From Candidatus Heimdallarchaeum endolithica (GTDB lineage Archaea; Asgardarchaeota; Heimdallarchaeia; Heimdallarchaeales; Heimdallarchaeaceae), in NCBI GenBank assembly GCA_021513715.1, contig CP084167.1:512124-576123 (forward strand): a stretch of DNA of 64,000 nt, read 5' to 3'. The position numbers were made by a program, and so were the translations under genes. The notes beneath the pieces were generated by a model. The model was not told where the DNA came from. It saw nothing but the letters and a program-made list of their open reading frames with translations, and ran no database searches. Below are positions 53,670 to 61,200 of the stretch, piece by piece. The stretch's first letter is position 1; each line of letters begins with the position of its first letter.

Positions 53670-55244
53670 ATGGCTCGTATTACTCATATTGGACATGATA
53701 AAGGAAATTTGGAAGAAAAAAGACAAACAATACTTTCACTAAGAGAAATTTCGCTAAAAGGTGGTGGAGAAGAAAAAATAGCTAGTCAACACAAAAAAGG
53801 AAAGCTTACAGCAAGGGAGAGAATAGAGTTATTAGTTGACGAAAATTCTTTTTGCGAAATAGATCAAATAAGAAAATCTCAGCATTCTGAATTAGAAATG
53901 GAGAAAATAGAAGGAGACGGGGTAGTAACAGGTTATGCAACTATTAATGGTAGACGAGTCTTTATTTATAGTCAAGATTTTACAGTTTTGGGAGGAAGTT
54001 TAGGAAAAACTCATGCAAAAAAAATATGTAAAGTTATGGATCATGCTCTACAGAGTGGGTGTCCTATAATAGGCATACTTGACTCAGGAGGAGCAAGAAT
54101 TCAAGAAGGAATAGATTCTCTAGCAGGATATGGCGAAATTTTTTATAGGAATGTAATGAGCTCAGGAGTAGTTCCCCAAGTTTCAATTATTTTAGGTCCC
54201 TGTGCTGGAGGAGCTGTCTATTCTCCTGCACTAACTGATTTTATTATTATGAATCAAATTAATTCATTTATGTTTGTTACTGGTCCTCAAGTTGTTAAGA
54301 CAGTTACAGGGGAAGATGTTTCATTCTATGATTTAGGTGGAAGTGAGGTACATGGTTCTCTTAGTGGAGTTAGTCATTTAGTAGGAGAAGATGAAGAGGA
54401 AACAATAAATTTAGCTAAAAAACTTTTATCTTACCTCCCATCGAACAATTTAGATGACCCTCCACAAGAAATAGATGATATAGAAGAAAATGGTCAAGAT
54501 ATTCTTTCTGATATTATTCCAGAGCAGGAAAACGAGCCTTATGATATGAAAAAAGTAGTTGAAACAGTTTTAGACCAAGACAGTTTCTTTGAATTACAAG
54601 AAAGTTGGGCAAAAAATATTATTGTTGGCTTTGGGAGGTTAGATGGTTTAACTGTTGGTATTATTGCAAACCAACCTTTATTCCTTGGAGGTGCTATAGA
54701 ATATAATGCTGCAGATAAAGCAGCTAGATTTATTCGTTTTTGTGATTCATTTAACATCCCCATAATTACTTTCGTTGATGTACCTGGATTTATGCCAGGG
54801 GTAAAACAAGAGCATGAAGGAATAATTCGTCATGGAGCTAAAATGCTTTTTGCTTATTCAGAAGCTACTGTCCCAAAACTTGCAGTAATAACAAGAAAAG
54901 CTTATGGAGGAGCTTATATTGTTATGAGCTCAAAGCATTTAGGAGCTGATATTAATTTTGCTTGGCCTACAGCAGAAATAGCTGTCATGGGGGCAGAGGG
55001 AGCTTGTAATATTATTTATAGAAAAGAACTGAAAAAAGCTGAAAATCCAGAACAAGCTTTGCAAGATTTTGTTGCAAAATACAAAAAACAATTCAGCAAT
55101 CCTATTCGAGCAGCTGAAAAAGGATATATTGACAAAGTTATTTTGCCTGAAGAAACAAGGATTGAACTTTCTAATGCCTTGAAATTTTTACAAAATAAAA
55201 GAATAGATATCCCGAAAAGAAAACACGGGAATATTCCACTTTAA
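53670..55244 (+). CDS. Acyl-CoA carboxylase carboxyltransferase (beta) subunit
   Basis: 524 residues, the length of PccB/MmdA-type carboxyltransferases. Typical segments: HKKGKLTARERIELLVDENSF, YSQDFTVLGGSLGKTHAKKI, GCPIIGILDSGGARIQEGIDSLAGYGEIF, ILGPCAGGAVYSPALTDF, and in the second half FVDVPGFMPGVKQEHEGIIRHGAKMLFAY and KAYGGAYIVMSSKHLGAD. It transfers carboxyl from carboxybiotin to acetyl- or propionyl-CoA, giving the malonyl- or methylmalonyl-CoA used by the megasynthase that starts 21 bp downstream. No biotin carrier or biotin carboxylase gene lies in the window. Could equally serve propionate metabolism. Confidence 0.9.
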   Translation: MARITHIGHDKGNLEEKRQTILSLREISLKGGGEEKIASQHKKGKLTARERIELLVDENSFCEIDQIRKSQHSELEMEKIEGDGVVTGYATINGRRVFIYSQDFTVLGGSLGKTHAKKICKVMDHALQSGCPIIGILDSGGARIQEGIDSLAGYGEIFYRNVMSSGVVPQVSIILGPCAGGAVYSPALTDFIIMNQINSFMFVTGPQVVKTVTGEDVSFYDLGGSEVHGSLSGVSHLVGEDEEETINLAKKLLSYLPSNNLDDPPQEIDDIEENGQDILSDIIPEQENEPYDMKKVVETVLDQDSFFELQESWAKNIIVGFGRLDGLTVGIIANQPLFLGGAIEYNAADKAARFIRFCDSFNIPIITFVDVPGFMPGVKQEHEGIIRHGAKMLFAYSEATVPKLAVITRKAYGGAYIVMSSKHLGADINFAWPTAEIAVMGAEGACNIIYRKELKKAENPEQALQDFVAKYKKQFSNPIRAAEKGYIDKVILPEETRIELSNALKFLQNKRIDIPKRKHGNIPL

Positions 55245-55265
55245 AATTATTAAGAGGAGAATTTT

Positions 55266-58200
55266 ATGAAAACTCAAAAAGAACTAAAAAATGAACTACA
55301 AATTAAATATCCAATTTTCGGATATAATCCTATTGGACTTACTGATCCCACGTTTGCTATTGAAATCTCCAGACTTGGAGGAGTGGGATTATTTAACACT
55401 ATTGGACTTGAACAAGAAGAACTAACTAAGATTCTTGATCAATGCGAACTTAATCTGCCCACACAACTATGGGGCGTAAGGATTAACGATCTTTCTCACA
55501 TTAAATGGATAAATCATGAACGAAGTATTCCAATCGTCATCCTACCGGAGAAACCTACAAGATTACAACTGGATAAACTGCGTAAAATAAGTAAATTTAT
55601 TGTCTCTGAAGTTTTATTTGTTGAAGAAGCAAAAAGTCATCTTGAATGGTCAGATTTCTTTTTAGTTAAAGGTATTGAAGCAGGAGGAAAAGTAGGTACA
55701 AAAGCTTCTTTTATTCAGATTCAAGAGTTTTATGAAACTGGATGGCCTTTTATCATTCAAGGAGGAATTGGAGCTTTTAATATTAGTTCTGCTCTAATAG
55801 GAGGAGCAATAGGAGTAGTTTTTGAGGGACAATTATACCAATTTCCTGAATGTCCTCTTTCTGAAGAAGTGAAAAAATATCTTGCTTCTTTAGGTGAAAA
55901 TGATTCTTTTATTATCAATGAAAGTGGTAAAGAAGGTTATAGAATTTCTGGAAAATTAGCAAATAAGGCTATTAGAGAGATAAAGCAATTAGAAGAAGAA
56001 TCAAGTGAGGAAAAAATACTTGATAGGATCACTGAATTTGAAAAACCACATGAACAATTTGGTTTTAAGAGTCAAAACATAAAACACGCATTTTTACCAC
56101 TAGGTAATGATGTTTTCTTCTCCACATTCTTCAAAAAAAGATTTGGAAATTTAGCAAATTTTGTGAAACAAGCTCTTAAGATAGCTGATGAACAAATAGA
56201 AATTGCTCTAAAAAATTGGCCTTTTGCAAAAGGATCTCCTTTATCCAATTTTCTTGGGACAAAATATCCTATTATCCAGGGGCCTATGGCTAATGTTTCT
56301 GATAATGTAGATTTTGCTGTTAATGTAGCGAAAAGTGGAGCTCTACCTTTCTTAGCTTTAGGTGGACTACTAAAAGAAGAAACAGAGGAGCTGTTTGATA
56401 AAGTTAGAAAAAGTGAACTTTTGAAATATTCCTACGGCTGTGGAATTATAGGTTTAGAAGCAGTTAAACAAAGGAGAGAAGAGCATCTATCTTTAATGAG
56501 AGAACTTAAACCCCCTTTTGCTTTAATTGCTGCAGGAACAGTTAATTTAGCAAAACAAGTACAAGAGATGGGTTTTAAGACTTTATTACATACTCCTGCT
56601 CTATCAATGTTCAAAGATTCTATCAAAAATGGGATAGATCTACAGATTTTAGAAGGGAGTGAATGTGGAGGTCACATTGGTCTCCTTTCATCCTTTATTT
56701 TATGGGAAAGCATATTGGAATTTTTAGATGAAAATAGAGAACAGATAGAAAAACCTTTGAAAATAGTTTTTGCAGGTGGGATATCTGATGGAACTAGTTC
56801 TGCGATGTTAGCAACCATGATCGCTAAACATCTAGATATAATAGAACCAGCAATACAAATGGGTACATCCTATTTATTTACAGAAGAAATTTTAGAAACA
56901 AAAGCTTTAACTGGATTTTATCAAGAGCTTCTTCTTAATGCAAATTACACCAGAATAATAGGTTCAACAGTAAATACTCGGGCACGAGCTGCACCTTCTC
57001 CTTTTGTAGATCAAACAATTAAAAGAGAAAGAGAGAGAATTAGACAAAAAATACCAATAAAGGAAAGGAAAGAACTTTATGAGAAAGATAATCTAGGTGC
57101 TTTAAGAATAGCAGCTAAAGCTGAAAAATGGAATAACAATCATATTCCTGGTACAGGAACTACCCAATTTATAAAAATCGATGAAAAGGAACAAAAAAAC
57201 TTTGGATGTTTTATGGCAGGAGAAGTAATAGCTAAAAAACGAAGTATATACAAGATAGAAGATTTACATTATGATATTTCAATAATTGGAAAGGAAATTC
57301 TAGAAAAACAGTCAACTTCTATTGCTGAATATTTAGTTCCAAATGAAAAACTGGAAGTTTATTCTAAGGAACAAAGTCCTCTTGTTATAGATAGTAGTAA
57401 TAAAATTGCTATTGTAGGAATAGGCAGTTTCTTTCCTGATGCTCCAAACACTGAAAAGTTCTGGGAAAATATTATTAACAAACATTATTCTATAACAGAA
57501 GTTCCCATTGAAAGATGGGATCCTAAATATTATTATGATGAAGATCGAACAGCTCCAGATAAAACTTATACTAAAATAGGAGCGTTTGTAAAAGAATTCA
57601 AATTTAAACCAATTCAATTCAAGATTCCTCCTAAAGTAGCTGAAAAGATGGATGAAGTACAGAAATGGTCATTAGTTGCTGCAAAAGAAGCTTTAGAAGA
57701 TGCTGGTATTCCAACAGATGGAAAGAAGCGTCTACCTATAGGAGTAATTGTAGGAAATGCTTTAGGTGGAGAGAATCAGAGATTAACTAACAGAAGGTTA
57801 CACTATCCTGAAATTGAAGAACAACTAAGAGTTTTGTTAAGTTCGAAATTATCTGATGAAGAAGTAGAAAAACTTGTTTCTTCTTTTAGAAAAGAATATC
57901 TCAGTAAATACGCAGAAATCACAGAGGATACTATGCCTGGAGAATTGTCTAATATAGTTGCAGGAAGAATAGCAAATATTTTCAATTTATCTGGTAAATC
58001 AATGACTACAGATGCTGCTTGCGCATCTTCTCTAGCTGCTCTAGATATAGCTGTAAAAAGTTTGTTGAACAATGATTTTGAAACAATTCTTGTGGGTGGA
58101 GCAGATAGATCAATGGATGTTTCTTCTTATGTTAAATTTAGTAAGATCGGTGCTCTTTCTGCAACTGGTTCTCGACCTTTTGATTCCAAGGCAGACGGTT

Positions 58201-61200
58201 TTGTAATGGGAGAAGGATGTGGTTTTATAGTCTTAAAAAAATTGAAAAAAGCTATTAAAGACAATGACAAAATTTATGCCATAATTGATGCTGTTGGTTC
58301 TTCCTCTGATGGTAAAGGAAAAGGAATTACTGCTCCAAATCCTTTAGGACAAAAAGAAGCTATTAAAAGAGCTCTTGAACAAGCTAAAGTTTCTCCTTCT
58401 GAGATAGATTTAATTGAAGCACATGGAACTTCCACTATCGTAGGAGATAAAACAGAAGTTCAAGTTTTAAATGAAATTTTCACAGAAAAACAAAAAGAAA
58501 GAAAAAGGAAAATAGCTCTTGGTTCAATTAAAAGCCAAATTGGTCATTTAAAGAGCGCATCGGGTATAGCTTCTGTTATTAAAGTTGCTTTAGCTCTTGA
58601 CAAAAAAGTTCTTCCACCAACAATAAATGTTCAAGAACTTAATCCTACTATTGATTGGAATAATTCTAATCTTTTTGTCAATCTTGATGCTCAACCATGG
58701 GAAAAGGTTGACAACTCTATAAGAAGAGCAGGAGTTTCTGCTTTTGGTTTTGGAGGAACAAATTATCATACAATCTTGGAAGAATATATTCCAGAAGCGA
58801 AGTACATAGAAAAAGAAAAACAGCCTATAGTTGAGTTAAAAGAACAAAAAGATGAAGTTTGCTTCCTTTATACAGGGCAAGGAAGCCAATATTTAGGTAT
58901 GATAAAGGAACTTTATGATAATTATCCAACTGTAAGAAAAACAATAGATGAAGCCTCTGTTCTTGCTAAAGAGGATTTAAATACTGATTTACGTGAAATA
59001 ATTTTTGGCTCATCTCAACTTTCCAAAGGTGAAAATGAAGAAAGATTAAAGCAAACAGAATACACTCAACCTTCTCTCTTTGTAGTTGAAGTTGCTTTAA
59101 CTAGACTATTGAAAGAAAAAGGAATTGAACCTACAAGAGTAGCTGGGCATAGTTTAGGAGAATATACTGCTTTAGTTGCTTCAGGAGTGTTCTCTTTTGA
59201 AGATGGACTAAAAGCTGTAATAGAAAGAGGAAAAGCAATGGCAAAAGCTTCTAAAAGTATCCCTGGAGCAATGGCAGCTATTCTTACATCTCAAGAAAAA
59301 GTTAAGGAAATTATAGAAAAAGTAAATGAAGGTTATATTACTGTAGCCAACTATAACTCATTAAACCAAACTGTGATTTCTGGAGAAGAAAAAGCTGTAA
59401 ACAAAGCAATAGAACTTTTCTCTGCAAGAAAAATAAAAGCAATAAAACTAAACGTTTCGACAGCTTTTCATTCTGTTATTGTTAAAGATGCAGAAATAGA
59501 AATGGAAAGAGTGCTCAACAGCCTAAATTACAATAAGCCTTCAATTCCTGTCTATTCAAATGTAACTGGAGGTTTGTACCCTGACGAGCCCTCTAAAATT
59601 AAAGAACTTCTAATTAATCAGCTCTGTAATTCTGTTCAATGGGTTAAGATAATTGAAGAGATGTATAAAGATGGAGGAAGAATTTTTGTAGAAGTAGGAC
59701 CTAAAAAAGCATTATACAATTTCGTCAGAGATATTTTGTCAGAAAAGGAAGATATTCAAACTTTTCTTACTTTAAACCCTAAAGTAGGAGAGTTGAAATC
59801 TTTTAATGATACTGTCTCTAAATTAAAAATGAACAAAAGAAGAGAAATCGAAACCCCGGTTCAAACTAAGGAAAAAATTGTTTACAAAGAAACAGCGCTA
59901 GATGTTTTACTTAAAAATAAAGAAATTAACAATTTGGTTTCTAAACCCTATTTCAGTGAGTATCTGAAAGAGAATAGTAATCTGCTTTCATCTATAATGA
60001 AACAAGGTTACCAGCAGTTTTCAAAGTACAGAGAATCATTGGTTATTGCTGAAAAAGCTAAATATTGGGATATAAACTTTGATCTCATTGGAGTAACTGG
60101 GGTAGGAATTGGTCTCCCAGGAAAGAATAGAACTGTTTTCTCAGATGATAACTTTGATCTTATTCTTAATGGAACAAATCTTATAGAATCTGTTGATGAT
60201 ATAATAAAGCAAGAAACTTTAGACAAAAACATTGTTAGGTTAGTTAAATCCCCAGATGGTAACGCAACCTTTGAAGCGATTGACGATATAAATAAAGTTA
60301 TTCAACTTGCAGCACAAATAGGAGAATTAAACTTTAAAGAATTAGGCATAGAAGATAAACTGGCTAAAGCTTTAGACTCCACTTTTATTATGGCTATAGG
60401 CGCAGGGCTAGAAGCTTTGAAAGACGCTGGCATCCCTCTCGTTGAAAGCAAAATAGTTACTTCAACTGGAAAAACATTAAAGGGGAGCTGGACTTTACCA
60501 GAACCCTTACAACATGATACTGGAATAGTTTTTGCTTCTGCATTTCCAGGATATGATAATTTAGTAGATGAAGTAACAAGACATCTTGTGGCTAAATTTG
60601 AAAACAAAACAAATAAAGAGGTTGAGGAGATATTTGAACAATTAATAAATGTTGTATCAAATCCTGAAGCAAAAGAAGAGATCTCTAATTGGTTCTTGGA
60701 AAAACAATCTCTATTAGAAGAAAAAGAAGAACAAAAATATACTTTCAGTAGGGAGTTCCTTTACAAAGTTTTATCGATGGGACATTCTCAATTTGCTCAA
60801 TTTATTAAAGCTAAAGGACCAAATACACAAGTTAATGCTGCTTGTGCTTCCACAACTCAAGCAATAGGGGTAGCAGAAGATTGGATAAGAACTGGAAGAT
60901 GTAAGAGAGTAATAGTAATAGCTGGAGACAATGCTGCAAGCAAGAATCTATTACCTTGGATAGGTGGAGGATTCTTAGCTGCTGGGGGAGTAACCACAAA
61001 AGCAGACGTTAAAGAAGCTGCTCTACCTTTTGGAAAAGAAAGACATGGATTAATTGTAGGTTCAGCTTCTGCAGGTCTTGTAATTGAAAGCAGAGAATCC
61101 TATGAAGAAAGAGGAGTTAAACCTATAGTAGATCTTTTAGGTACATTTATGGCAAATAGTGCTTATCATGGTTCTCGATTAGACGTTAAACATATCTCTA

